The notes beneath the pieces are model-generated. The model searched no databases. It was given only the letters and a program-made list of their open reading frames with translations, and was not told where the DNA came from. The translations under genes and the position numbers were made by a program. A stretch of 64,000 bases of DNA, from the NCBI GenBank assembly GCA_963556495.2, contig OY747712.1, forward strand, positions 31,516,235-31,580,234, written 5' to 3'. This DNA comes from Valencia hispanica (Eukaryota; Chordata; Actinopteri; Cyprinodontiformes; Valenciidae). Every line of letters begins with the position of its first letter. Position 1 is the first letter of the stretch. This document shows positions 37,342 to 48,452 of the stretch, one piece after another.

Positions 37342-37700
37342 CTTGAGAAGCTCACGCTAGCTCAAATGTTTCTTTTTGGTTTGATGTTCCACTCTTGATG
37401 TTTAACTTTGAGTCGTCTGCGAGATCTTCAGCGGATGTTTAACCAACTAGTACCACGGTAGGTTAAGTAACGTCAGCTAGCTGCTAGCTCAACCAGCTAC
37501 ATCGCCGTCAATAATACTCATGGGATATTAACCATGAGGAGGAATGGTGACAGAAGTTTTATCTGGGCGTTCAAGGCACGAATTTCTTTACCATTTAAAA
37601 AGCCACCCGCCCACCAGTGACTTCATGTGACAGACATCATCCACACCGTTACTACTGCTGTCAGCCACCCGAGGCAGGTTTGACAAGGACGAGCACCGTG
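37342..37700 (-). other. slc25a42: Probable slc25a42 5' noncoding exon 1 (5' boundary uncertain)
   Basis: A strong donor on the minus strand, CTCAAG|gtaagatat, has its GT at 37341-37340. It lies about 8.6 kb upstream of the ATG exon, whose 5' side has a strong acceptor, and just downstream of a ZNF143-type promoter motif. The transcription start is not determined, so the 5' boundary given is a guess. Confidence 0.55.
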
Positions 37701-37721
37701 GCATTGTGGGAAATGAAGTCT
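37701..37721 (-). promoter_or_regulatory. ZNF143/SBS-like promoter motif
   Basis: The minus strand reads acttcatttcccacaatgc, close to the SBS/ZNF143 consensus ACTACAATTCCCANNATGC found just upstream of many vertebrate housekeeping start sites. Its position upstream of the proposed noncoding exon supports this as the slc25a42 promoter. Confidence 0.6.
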
Positions 37722-39958
37722 AAACGAGGCGCGCTTGGATAGGTCGGTTAGAGGGGCGTGAACGACAGCCTAAAAAGTTGGCAGCAAAAGAAGGAGAAAG
37801 GGTTTTCCTTGTTTTCTTTTTTTTCCCAGGTTACTGTAATGTTACCAGTTCACTGAAATGCTCTGAATAAATTGAGATTGCTGAGAAAAGTTCTATCATG
37901 ATCACGATGTAGTTACTGTTAACAGCCTTCGGTCATTTGATCAGCAATCAGATCTTTAAATAGGTTATTAGAAGCTAAATTTGACCAGGGTAAAGAAATT
38001 AAACAAACTTTACTTATGTATTGCACATAGCATACCAATGAGTGACAAAAAATATGACACCATTGTAAAATTCAGAAAGATAATCTGTCAGTTGTCCTTA
38101 CTGAATGGATTAAAATGATTCCAGTAGATTTCAGATTTTATCCATCTTTAGTCAGACTGTGTACAAATAAGTCATTAGGAAGATCTGAGTACTTCAAGAG
38201 CAAGGTGTGCAATGATCTCTAAGGGAGTACAGAGTAACTTCTTAGCAAGAGAGTCTTAAACCTTCTACAAACAACGTATGCCTACTAACAAACAAAAAAA
38301 CTGATGGCTCTTTAGATACTATTTGGAGAAGAAAAGCCAGCTTGTAGTGGTACATTTTTATTTTCACTTAAAAACACGTAAATTTTTACAATAACATTGA
38401 AAAACAAAAACTTTAATAGTAAAAATCCCATTCACCAAGAAATGCACTGGTCAGAATTTTGTGGCCAACGATTGATTTATTTTGTGTTTTTTTTAAGCTT
38501 TGACCTGCCAACTTTTACTATGGTTAAAACCTGTTTAAGTCAAATATAATTCACAATATTTTTAAGCCTTCTTACTTACTGAGTTTCTATTTATATTCAG
38601 AGCAGACGCAACATCCCACCGTGTGTGAGGAGTTGCTGTCTGTAGAATTGAAATCTTAAACTCTTTATAATTCAGCATCTTATATTAATATTTAGCGCTG
38701 TTAGCATTACTAAAACAGCAGTTGCTATCTCTGACCTTTACTCTGCATTTTCTAAAATCCTGCAATTGTTTGAGAGTTCTGCATGTTCCACAACAGACAG
38801 AACACTAAAAAGGACATAGAAAAGAACAACTTTGCTATTTGTCTTTTCTGGTATTTGCTGAAAGTCTTGCTCTCTCTCCCTCCATTGCAGATTGAGTGAT
38901 CAACAGATGTCTTTGCATATAGAAAAGTTTTAGTTCAAATAGCTTTTTCCATCTCTATGCTTCCTCTGATTTTGTTTTATTCTATTAGCTAATTTTAAAC
39001 CTGTATCCCTCAGTAAAAAGCAACACAAAAAAATGTTGCTGTTAGCAAAAGCTGGTATCATGTCAAAATAGAAAAAGACTGTTTTTGAGTTTCTGACCAA
39101 CCAGTTACTAATCAGGGCGATCAATCTGAAAATATGGCAGTTTCAGTCACCAGCCAGTTTTTTGGTGCATCTCTTCTTTCTCTATTGACACTGAGCATTA
39201 AACAATCTACAGTAAAAGCTCATGGAGAACAAACCGTGAACAAAACTAAACCTAAACAACAACCATGTTTTTGTAGAAAGTAAAGCACTGTATCTTAGAA
39301 TTCAAAGAGGTATTTTGAGTCAGAAGCAAGGAGGTGGTATTATCATAGTTTGGTCCCATTTTGTATGTAGATTGATTTTATGTCTAAATGTAGTGTTTTT
39401 GAATGGATGGGTGAAGACCAATACCTTAAATCAATCAGTATGATTTGAAATGTTTTAGTACAGGTTGTGCTGAGGAAATCCCACCAACATCCCTAACTTG
39501 AAGATGCTCAGCAGAAGGAAAACCTTCAAAAGTGATGGTCCAGCCTGAGTAACTTGCTTCATTCAGCTGGGTTACATTAAACTTTTCAAAAAATTAATTT
39601 AAGTACAATTGACTCTTCAGAATATTATTGGAAGAAATAAGCTTAAATAAAAACACTGAATCACAGTCTCTGGATAAACTAGACTGCTTTAAAATAAATC
39701 TGAAAGAAAGGTTTTTCGTTAAATTAGCTCTTTGTTTTTGTTATAGCGAGCTAAGACTACTTTTATTGTGAGTCAGCATAAAACATTAAATGACAAACTA
39801 CAAAATGTATAACTTAGTGCTAAATAAAAATGACGGTAAGATGATCTTCATCCATCCATCCATTGTCTATACCAACTTTCCCTTGCAAAAAGCAAAACTG
39901 TGTACTATAAAGATGCTTGACAATAAGGGGAGTATAAAAATGAAAAAAGGAAACCACC

Positions 39959-39961
<3 letters not shown>
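37722..39961. other. Intergenic DNA between slc25a42 and armc6
   Basis: AT-rich with no recognised gene. A 40-base fragment at 39849-39893 (catccatccatccattgtct) resembles the 3' end of a Rex3/RTE element in reverse orientation. Confidence 0.5.
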
Positions 39962-39995
<34 letters not shown>

Positions 39996-40289
39996 TATAT
40001 ATAGATCTATATAGATATATATATAGATATAGATCTATATAGATATATATATCTATAGATATATAGATATATATATATCTATATCTATATAGATATAGAT
40101 ATATATCTATATAGATATAGATATATATATCTATATCTATAGATATATATCTATATATCTATATCTATATATCTATATCTATATCTATATATCTATATCT
40201 ATATAGATCTATATCTATATCTATATAGATCTATATCTATATAGATCTATATCTATCTATATCTCTATATCTATATAGATCTATATCTA

Positions 40290-40365
<76 letters not shown>
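39962..40365. repeat. 404 bp compound AT microsatellite
   Basis: (TA)n runs at both ends flank a central array built from ATATAGATATAT, ATATCTATAT and self-complementary ATATAGATCTATAT units. The array is nearly palindromic throughout and could extrude hairpins. Confidence 0.97.
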
Positions 40366-40366
<1 letters not shown>

Positions 40367-40741
40367 CAGTCAAGTGGTGTTAACAAGTGGTGTAAAAAAT
40401 ATCGTTCAGCCAACATAGGAGATACATTATTATAGTGGTGCACAGCAAATTCAGAAAGAAAGCAAAAAAATGACATCTCATGAAATGTAAGAAATCTTTA
40501 AATAAAAGAAAAAGCTGTACAAAATCATATTTACACTGAGTTTCATGTGTTTGAAAAATTGTATCACTCTTTTTTTAATATTGATAATTGGGTTTTACCA
40601 GCATTAACTCTGTACCAAGATCTACACTATAGCCAGATAGGTTTATATGTTTTAATTATTGTCCAATGACACACTGTAGCAACCGTACAGCATCTTCCGC
40701 AGTTAATAAAACTGTAACATCAGCATTGTTTCTTTCCACTC

Positions 40742-40954
40742 TTAGTTGGCAATGCTGCCATGTTTCCCAGTCCACAGCTCTCGAAGCTCCACTTTGCATC
40801 CCAGATCTCTGAGAGCAGCTTTACCCACATCACCACAGTCTTCATGTGTCTGCACAGCCTGAGCTATCAGAGCTTCTGCTCCCAGCTCCAGGATTTGTTG
40901 GTTGTAGTTCTGCATCCTTCCAACAATGTTTCTTATCAGCATACATGCTTGTTT
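40742..40954 (-). CDS. armc6: armc6 last exon
   Basis: 213 bases including stop TAA at 40742-40744, encoding [20 protein letters not shown] to the C terminus. Acceptor tattgaacag. Confidence 0.93.
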   Translation of the reverse strand, partial: KQACMLIRNIVGRMQNYNQQILELGAEALIAQAVQTHEDCGDVGKAALRDLGCKVELRELWTGKHGSIAN

Positions 40955-43900
40955 CTGTTCAATAAAAGTGGAAACAGATCAGACATATAGAGCTGGAGTT
41001 CTTCTTCTTCAAGTGAGCATCACGGGTTTTAGTCATCTCATGCTACCTGTACGTTCACTGCATCAGGGTGCGTCTTCATGGCCTGCACGGCGGCCATGAC
41101 ACCTCCGTTCTCCATGATGACTTTACAGTTGTTGGGTTTTCGTAAGGCCAGAACCGAGAGGCATGCACAGCCCTGCTCACAGACCTGCAGGGGAACATAG
41201 GCGCAGTCTCGCATCATCATTTGCTTATCTCCAAAACGTTATGGGTTTCAATAGCTACAGTGACAGAAAGAAGCATCATGCTGTGGAGATATTATTCCTC
41301 AGCAGGGACAAGGAGGCTGATCAGAGTTGATGGGAAGATGAATGGAGCTAATTTTCAGAAATACTTTGAAACGCATGCATCATTTACTCCATGTTGGCTC
41401 ATCATACGAATTCTTAAAATAATAAATCAAAGTTTCTGGTTGTATTTAGACGAAATGTAAACAAGTTGGCGTATGAATACTTTTACAAGGTGCTGCACAA
41501 GACATTTAAAGTTAAAGCCAGATAAATCATATTTATGTAATATGTAGGAGTAGGAACTCACAGCAGGGTTACTCGTATGTCGGTTCATGGATATAACGAT
41601 AAGCTCAACCCCACCAGCATTGACAACTGCATCCTTTACGTCATCATTTCCCGCTATTGCGCGTATGGCACTAAGGACCTGTCGGACCAACTCCTGCAAG
41701 AGCAATAGACAATTCAGAGAAGAAGAGAGATGAAAGAACAAAAGCACACTTTAATCTGTTTTTCTGTGTACACTACCGGTGACTCATAGTTGTCTGCAAG
41801 TAAAGTCATTATGAATTTTAATCCTCCCATATCACAGATGTCTTGACAAAACTCATTCCTGACAGCCAGTCGGGATAAAGCTGCACACAGTTCACTCAGA
41901 ACCGAAGTGTTGCTAAGGTGAGCTGTGAGGAAGATACACAAAAAAATCAAGATATAACAGTAATGAAATGTTCTTTTTTCAGCGATCAAACAAATAATTA
42001 GTTAGTTTTACCTTTTGCAGCCTCAATTAAAATCTTCAGTCCATTGTGCTCAAGAACGATACTCTTGGCATGTTCATGGGCGTGCCCGAACGTAACTCGG
42101 ACATCATCGTCGAACGTCATGACCCTAAGAGCTAACGAGGCCTCCTTAACAACCGCAGCGCATCCACTGTGTCGTGTTATGGCACCAGTCAGCAGCGGCA
42201 GCACCCCATCTTTAACCAGATCCTGCCTGTTCTGCTCATGTTTTATGCAGCAGTGACGCACCACACAGATGGCAACACACGTCACAGAGGAATCTGCCTG
42301 GTGCTTCTGCAGAACATCTAAAAGGAACTTGCGTCCTTCTTCGTCCAACAAGTCCGGCTGTCCGTTTGTCAGCGCAGCCAGAGCGGACAGCGCAGCCAAG
42401 GCAGTATCCCGCTCCTCAGAGCTCTTTTTGCAGTAGGAGAGGACGATGGGGTACGCGCCTTTCTGAGCAGCCAAGTACCTCTGTGCAAATCCAAGAGAGC
42501 ACTGTTCAGTGAAGCGTTTTATATCTGCTGCCACATCAGGTAGAGCGGCGGTGCCCTCTCTGATCCGGAGAGATTCCAAAGCCTGCGATCATGAAAATAT
42601 GTGAACATAGTAAAAAAAAAAAAAAATTTTAAACTATGTTTGTGTACCATATGGATGTTTGTATCAGTTAGATCAAGACTCACCTGTAAGACCTCATGAG
42701 TTTGCTCTTCTTGATTGTCATCAGATGATGCAGTTGGTACAACTTTGACTATGCAAGTCAGGTTCACACCTGCATGAGCAAATAAAACCCATGTTATCAG
42801 CCATATTCACAATATGTTAAGATGATGCAGGTATTGGCTTACCTCGAAAGCATGGTAAGATTTGTGTTTTCAAAGGTGTGTTATACAAATATTTGGCCTT
42901 GTCATTTGGTTAAACTACACTATGTATTTGTCTATGTTCCTTTTGAATGTTCTTGGTTTAGTTTTAGATCTCAGAAGGACATTTTGTTGCACCTTTTCAG
43001 ATACACTTTGCACTTAATTTGATTTGGCATAGATGTGAATCCAAGTGTCATAACATCACTGCTTAGTACAGGGCGGCTGTAGCTCAGTGATAGAATTGTC
43101 AGCCTGCAACCCAGAAATTGTGGGTTCGATTCCAGCTTCCACCTGCTACACATCGTTGTGTCCTTGGGCAAGACACTTCACCTACCTTGCCTGCTGGTGT
43201 TGGCCAGAGGGGCCGATGGCGCAATATGGCAGCCTCGCTTCTGTCAGTCTGCCCCTGGGCAGCTGTGGCTATAATCATAGCTTGCTTCCACCAGTGTATG
43301 AATGCAAGCCATTATTATTATTATTAGTACTGCAACGATGTTATTGGATTCCATCAACCCAAATTTGCCTCAATCTTCTCTTTCTTGTCCATCATCACAA
43401 GGTTCCCATCACTCTCTGCCAACTTAAGCATCTCCATCTCTTAAAATTTATGTTTTAGATGTGGGTATAAACAGCAGGAAAACTTCATTCACCTGGCCAA
43501 ATATATTATTGACATCCGGATTATCAATGGATAGCACTTGAAATATATGAACCTACAAAAGCTGTTGGAGCAGCAGCTCATCTACAGCTGAGAGAAAACG
43601 GTTGGATAAGCTCATCTGAAAGGCTAGCCTGTCCCATCTACCCATGTGCAGGTGGTGGGAGACATAAGGACTCTGGCTAAAATAATATCAACATTGGACA
43701 GTGTCTCCCAGCCCAAGCAAGATCCTGTTGCTGAACTGGAGAGCTCCTTCAATGTCAGACTGCTGCATCCTAGGTGCACAAAGGGGAGTTATTGTAGGTC
43801 CTTCCTCCCAGCAGCTGTTACACTTCATTACCATCACTGCTTCCAACAAACTCAACTCATTAGGTGTTTACATCCCTGGTGTCATTTGCACATTCCTGTT

Positions 43901-45074
43901 ATTGGCCTGTTACATTTTTTACCACTTCTTATAGTCTGTTTTTTTGTGGACAAATATACATGCACATTTTGTGAATTTGTTTATATACCTTATTCAGTTG
44001 CACATTTCTCTGAATCGGAGAATACTATTTTTAATAACTGCACATTCCCCTTACTGTACTGTTATCTTATTATTATGTAAATCTACATGCTTCAACTTGT
44101 CTGTCACTTTGCTCCGGATACACCTCAATTTCCCCAATGAGGGACATTAAAAGTTATTTCTATTTCTAGGCAATTGGTAAGGCAAGTTAATTTTTAAAGC
44201 AAATTTCAGCAACAAAGCAATTCAAAGTGATTAACATTATGAAAACAGTGGTAAATGAATGAAAAAGTAATGCAAAGTTAGATTACAGACAACAATTAGG
44301 CCTAATGATGTTCCAGTTGTTGTTGATTGTGCTCTAAACAAATAGGTTTTAGCCGTGATTTAAAATTACTCTGTATTTCAGCAGCTTTGCAGTACTCTGG
44401 AAGTTAGTTCCAGATTAGAGGAGCATAAAACGGAATGCTGCTTCTCCATGTATGCAGATTAGCCTTGAACCAGAGGACTTGAGTGTTCTGGAAGGTTGAT
44501 ACAATGTCAACATATTTTTTTTAAATGTATTTTGGTGCCAAGTAATTCAGTAATTTATAAACTAGCAGAAGTATTTTAAAGTTTATTCTCTGAGATACAG
44601 GGAGCCAGTGAAAGGACTTTAGAAACATTTTTTATGTCTACTCTATTCTATTGTGAATATTAAATCCAAACAGTATTTTGCATGCAGTGATATTGTGATC
44701 ATGACTGCTATTCAATAAACTGTGCTGTTCTAGTACAAATACATTTCACAATGGATGGATGAACGGACAAGTAGGTGGATGGATGGATGGATGGATGGAT
44801 GCCATAAAATTCAGAAATGTTTGTAAGTATTGTAAAATTTACATATTATTAATACAATTAACTCTAGTGGCACAAAACCACTTAGTAGCATTTTAAATCT
44901 TAAACAGCCACATGTTGATTTTATTTTAGTGTCTATTTCTGTGGTTGTTTTACCCTGCGACTCAAACTGCTCCACTGCTTCCCTCAGAGCCTCTTCTGGG
45001 TCCATCTCAAACTCCTCCATGTTTTCCCGGACAGCAGCATCAAATGTTTCCTGGGTGATCCGTCGCTTCGACAT
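40742..45074 (-). CDS. armc6: Armadillo repeat-containing protein 6 (seven coding exons)
   Basis: Exons on the minus strand: 45074-44954, 42769-42684, 42582-42012, 41922-41777, 41693-41562, 41184-41047, 40954-40742. They join in frame to 1407 nt (468 residues plus stop), close to the human protein. The N terminus [20 protein letters not shown] and the C terminus with [18 protein letters not shown] are near-identical to ARMC6. The body is armadillo-type helical repeats, with repeat-like segments such as [19 protein letters not shown] (from residue 353). ARMC6 has no well-established biochemical role; it is presumed to be an intracellular protein-binding scaffold. All splice sites are GT-AG. 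The ATG has a purine at -3. A variant poly(A) signal ATTAAA (minus) at 40656-40651 is the best candidate downstream of the stop. No disruption is seen. Confidence 0.95.
41047..41184 (-). CDS. armc6: armc6 exon 6
   Basis: 138 bases encoding [20 protein letters not shown] through PDAVNVQ. Acceptor ttcccctgcag, donor GTACAG|gtagca. Confidence 0.93.
41230..41505 (+). mobile_element. Tc1-like fragment in armc6 intron (relic F)
   Basis: A transposase remnant with agcatcatgctgtggagat and gatcagagttgatgggaaga reads on the plus strand ([19 protein letters not shown]). It is followed by a decayed right terminal region (gtatgaatacttttacaagg near 41472). It lies between armc6 exons 5 and 6, antisense to the gene. 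Confidence 0.75.
41562..41693 (-). CDS. armc6: armc6 exon 5
   Basis: 132 bases encoding [20 protein letters not shown] and the following armadillo helix. Acceptor gctcttgcag, donor CCTGCT|gtgagt. Confidence 0.93.
41777..41922 (-). CDS. armc6: armc6 exon 4
   Basis: 146 bases encoding [20 protein letters not shown] and [20 protein letters not shown]. Acceptor ttcctcacag, donor TCACCG|gtagtg; ends in phase 0. Confidence 0.93.
42012..42582 (-). CDS. armc6: armc6 exon 3
   Basis: 571 bases, the largest exon, encoding residues 70-259 with [20 protein letters not shown] and [16 protein letters not shown]. Acceptor atgatcgcag, donor GCAAAAG|gtaaaa; ends in phase 1. Confidence 0.94.
42684..42769 (-). 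CDS. armc6: armc6 exon 2
   Basis: 86 bases encoding [20 protein letters not shown] onward, an acidic linker. Acceptor tgctcatgcag, donor TTACAG|gtgagt. Confidence 0.9.
42770..43070. other. Start of armc6 intron 1 (3' part); nothing recognised
   Basis: Intronic DNA between the exon 2 acceptor and the SINE. No element recognised. Confidence 0.5.
43071..43327 (+). mobile_element. tRNA-derived SINE (V-SINE type)
   Basis: A 5' tRNA-related part has an A box (tagctcagtgatag, 43079-43092) and a perfect B box (ggttcgattcc, 43123-43133), the internal RNA polymerase III promoter. It is followed by the conserved fish SINE core (tgtccttgggcaagacactt, about 43159-43178) and a body ending in an (ATT)n tail at 43311-43326. 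Located in armc6 intron 1, antisense to the gene. Confidence 0.88.
43640..44165 (+). mobile_element. LINE 3' end (Jockey/L2-like)
   Basis: A C-terminal LINE coding remnant, [16 protein letters not shown] then [16 protein letters not shown] (about 43731-43845), is followed by a 3' untranslated region ending in ccccaatgagggacattaaa, the stereotyped end of these LINEs. It is 5'-truncated. The frame to about 44080 is only partly open and is not a host gene. Confidence 0.75.
44290..44660 (+). repeat. Diverged copy of the repeat at 32060-32530
   Basis: Contains gaagttagttccagattag and acagggagccagtgaaagg, which align by eye with ggaagctcattccacaactt and taggcagccagtgcaaagag of the other copy. Located in armc6 intron 1. 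Confidence 0.4.
44751..44802. repeat. (GGAT)n short tandem repeat
   Basis: GGAT/GATG units, partly interrupted. It could be the tail of a lost RTE/Rex3 copy, whose 3' tails use the same unit. Confidence 0.85.
44954..45074 (-). CDS. armc6: armc6 first coding exon
   Basis: 121 coding bases giving residues 1-40 plus one base of Gly41; donor TCGCAGG|gtaaaac. The 5' untranslated part upstream of 45074 has no clear acceptor nearby, so transcription probably starts within about the next 100-300 bases. Confidence 0.92.
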
Positions 45075-46719
45075 TTCTCCGCGCTATTACTTCCACACTC
45101 TTGATATAAAACACGAACACAGTGGTGTTAAACGATGACCAATCTTTTAGGCTAACCAAACCACACTGGGTAACTGGACATGATGCGCGCTATTGCTAGC
45201 TAGTGGATGGATTTATCCTATCTACCAAGTAAGCAGCAGTAAATCTACAATTAGATAAAATCAATATTATACACTATAAAGCTCATATTTTAAAAAGTTA
45301 CCTATAAACAACAGCAAACAGTCACCTCTGTGTAGTGAGTAGTGACAGACAACCGGCTTCACACTGTGATTGGATATACGCAGTTGGCGCAGCTCGAAAC
45401 ACAGTTAGTGACCTTTTGCGCGTAGTGAGCTTTGAGAATAGCGAAATCCGCCAAACTTCGTGCACACAAAAAAGAAGTCTGTTACAACAACGAAGGCAAA
45501 CATTCGTTCCTCTTAACAGATTTATTACAACCCAAGTGTGTTGTAATGATTGAATAAATCAAAACTAAATAAATAAATATTTTAATATATATTTAATCAC
45601 TAGGATGTGTAAAGTTCTCTGCAGATATCCTTAAAACACGCTAAAGAAACAATGCGACTTTGGAAATGTTCCTTTTTAGGGTTATTTTGATGAATTTCCT
45701 ATAAAAATAAAGGAAGCATGATAGTTATTAATATATCTGTTTTAAAGTTTTTATGTATATAAAGTGTAGCGACAATATTTGACATTTTCATGATTAATGA
45801 GCCTAAATTTCAGATTTTCTTCGCAAAAAATGTACAACTTGAAGCAGCATCCACTGTAGCCTATGCAAAATAAACAACATAAAATTCAATTGTTAAAAAA
45901 CATGCTCATCAGTGTGCAAACCCACTGCATTTTTGTACTATATTTGACGCTTTCTCTTTTTGTAGTTCATATACACATACATATCCTTTCTAGCTATGGA
46001 ATGCATAAAAATTAGTCTACTGTGTGTTACTTCATGAAACCTAAACCTACTTTTACAGAAAAAGGTGCACATCCCTAATGATGCATGCCGGATATTCCAG
46101 TTTAAGGTCGGTTTTCAAACAGCCTGCATTCTGCCAGTAGGTTGTATTATGACAAACTCTCCAGTATAAAAACACAGTATCAAAAGTTAGAAAAAATATT
46201 TATGAACTTAAAAAACATTGTGTCTCAAACACAGTAGAATAATATACATAGAGATTTTCATATGTCAGGTGTTCTTTTCTTTTTTAGAAATGTAGCTTAT
46301 TCTGCAGCCCAAGCAATACCTCCCTATTGACACTAAACTAATTTTAGGTTGTTTAAGTAATGCAAAGGAGATCGTTTTTCTACATGCACTGGGGAAGGTT
46401 TTAGGAATTGCCACCAATTCGCGGAATTGCGCCGCTCAAGGTGGCAGCATGTTGGAGTAGCTCTGTTACTTTGGTTCATATTTTTTTCTTTTTAAAACTT
46501 TTATTCTTCCATTTCTGATAGAAACATTGTTTTTGTGGACAACTGTTCTCTCTGGTTTTGAATGCTGTGCAGCTGGAAGGATTTTTGCTGATACTTAATA
46601 TTTTTGACATTTGTTATGATGCATAACCATGGCAACAAGGTGGTTTACAACTGGCAGCCGCTGATTAAATCACAAAACCTCAAATAAGACCTCAACTACA
46701 GCCACAAAACCCTGATGAG
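45075..46719. other. armc6 5' flank and intergenic DNA
   Basis: The first 350 bases are richer in CpG (45170-45450) and probably contain the armc6 5' untranslated region and promoter. No TATA box or strong named motif was identified. The rest is AT-rich with no gene recognised. Confidence 0.45.
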
Positions 46720-46968
46720 TTGAAAAGAAGACGCCATAGATCCAGAGCATCCTCTACATCAGACTGTCCTACAACTACAGAGCGTCTTCAGTCAGAGGCT
46801 TCTTCAGATCTGCAGAGCGCTACAAGAGATCATCCCAACCCACAGCCATCAGCATCTACAACAAATCTTTGAAGGAACTTGCATAATGAGTTACAACAAC
46901 ATTTAATTTCCCTTTGGGATTAATAAAGTAATTTTGAATTTGAATTTGAATTGAATTGAATTTAGTAT
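46720..46968 (+). mobile_element. LINE 3' end with GAATT tail
   Basis: C-terminal coding remnant (FFRSAERYKRSSQPTAISIY at about 46800-46860), then atttaatttccctttgggat, aataaag and a tail of GAATTT/GAATT units. Same family as 15195-15380. Confidence 0.8.
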
Positions 46969-47085
46969 TGGTCTGTAACCTGCTTGGTGTAGGCAGATGT
47001 TATGCAAGAGACATGGGTTCAGAACACACCAAAAAAACCATTCACAGGGAGGCAGAAGTTGGATTAGTGGCTGTGCTTTCCCACA

Positions 47086-47225
47086 GGAAGGAAGGAAGGA
47101 AGGAAGGAAGGAAGGAAGGAAGGAAGGAAGGAAGGAAGGAAGGAAGGAAGGAAGGAAGGAAGGAAGGAAGGAAGGAAGGAAGGAAGGAAGGAAGGAGAAA
47201 GGAAGGAAGGAAGGAAGGAAGGAAG
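47086..47225. repeat. (AAGG)n microsatellite, about 140 bp
   Basis: About 34 GGAA units with one interruption (gagaaagg) near 47195. Purine-only on the plus strand. The open frames with Lys-Glu-Gly-Arg or Phe-Leu-Pro-Ser repeats here are artefacts. Confidence 0.97.
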
Positions 47226-48452
47226 ATAAAGATTTGGAAATACCGTAAAAATATGTTTCCATACTTTTACTTTTTTTTCCAGACTTATTCTAACCTGAAA
47301 AGCAAATAAGCGAAACAGCATTCTTTTCCATATATTTCTGGACTGTATGGGTTTTTATGCAGTATTTTCTAGGCTTGGATAAACAGAAACAGAAACTTTT
47401 GTCCTTTGTATTACATTTCCATGCTTGTGTAATTAATTCTTTCCTCTCTTCATGATGTGCTTCCTGTCAGTTTCTGTCTTTTCATATCTAAATAATGCCT
47501 TGTGTAAAAATTCATAGGGGATATTTGTATGCATTTATATTTTAACTTAGAAAAAGGGACTGAAAGCTCAAAAGTTGAATCTGGAGAAATGTTGATTTTC
47601 TTACATGAAAAACATTTAGTAACCCTGGAGGAGGAGGCGTTGTATTGTAATGATATTGTAATATGTTTTGAAGACTATAATTGCAGTATTTGTTCCATCA
47701 ATCTCTCTGTCTCCACTTTCTCATTTTTAAGACATTATTCTGAGATGCAGAGTGGGTCTTGAGTGCTGTATGGAATACATTCAGTGTTTTGACCCTATAT
47801 TTAGGTTAGTTTTGTGTTACATACAAATTAATGTATGCGTACATACATATTATTAGGACAAACAAACATTAATCCTGTATAAGCCTGTCTGAAGCCAGAA
47901 CTTATTTGTCCTGTTTGGAAAAAGGAAACAGAATTTATTTATTTGTGGGTTTGCAGATGTAGGTCATGGAAAATAAGTTGTACTAAATGGAACCGCAGTG
48001 AAAAACTGGCACAATAACCTCACTCAAAAGTAGTCTCTGACAGTTTTGCAGTTGATTCAGATTGCTCTGAACAGGTACTTCTGAACTTTCGTCTCTTTTA
48101 ACCTTTATGCTTAATATAAACCTCACAACTGTAGTTATTGCATATCATTTGTATTTTCCATCTAAAACGTTTTTGTTTTTTTTAAATCAAAAAATCTACC
48201 GAAAATCCTTTCTGTTAAAGCTGCAGCTCTCGTTCAACGGCTGCTTAAGTTGTGTGTGATAGAACACCAGGTGAGATTTTGTCACTTTCACAGTCCCTGA
48301 AAATAAGAAATTCCCCAATATTTTTTTTAATTTGTGTCCTGTTTGGCAGTGTGGAGCTCAGAATTGGTGTCTGAGTACCAAGTAGAAGCCCAACAGATTT
48401 ACTTTCACAAGCGGAGCAGTACAGCTTTTGCTATAGTAGTCCACTTGATATA
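47226..48452. other. Intergenic DNA, nothing recognised
   Basis: AT-rich with no recognised gene or repeat. It continues directly beyond the Tc1 element inserted at 48453. Confidence 0.5.

Noticed and set aside
39962..40365. CRISPR-like or satellite array
   Set aside because: No unique spacers and units of only 2-14 bases; it is a compound AT microsatellite in a eukaryotic genome.
43071..43145. Possible tRNA gene
   Set aside because: A and B boxes are present but the sequence continues into a conserved SINE core and an (ATT)n tail, and it does not fold as a complete tRNA. It is a tRNA-derived SINE.
43646..44080. 144-codon plus-strand frame in armc6 intron 1
   Set aside because: Its recognisable part is a LINE C-terminal tail followed by LINE 3' untranslated sequence.
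46903..47321. Open frames with Lys-Glu-Gly-Arg or Ser-Phe-Leu-Pro repeats
   Set aside because: Direct products of the (AAGG)n array on both strands.
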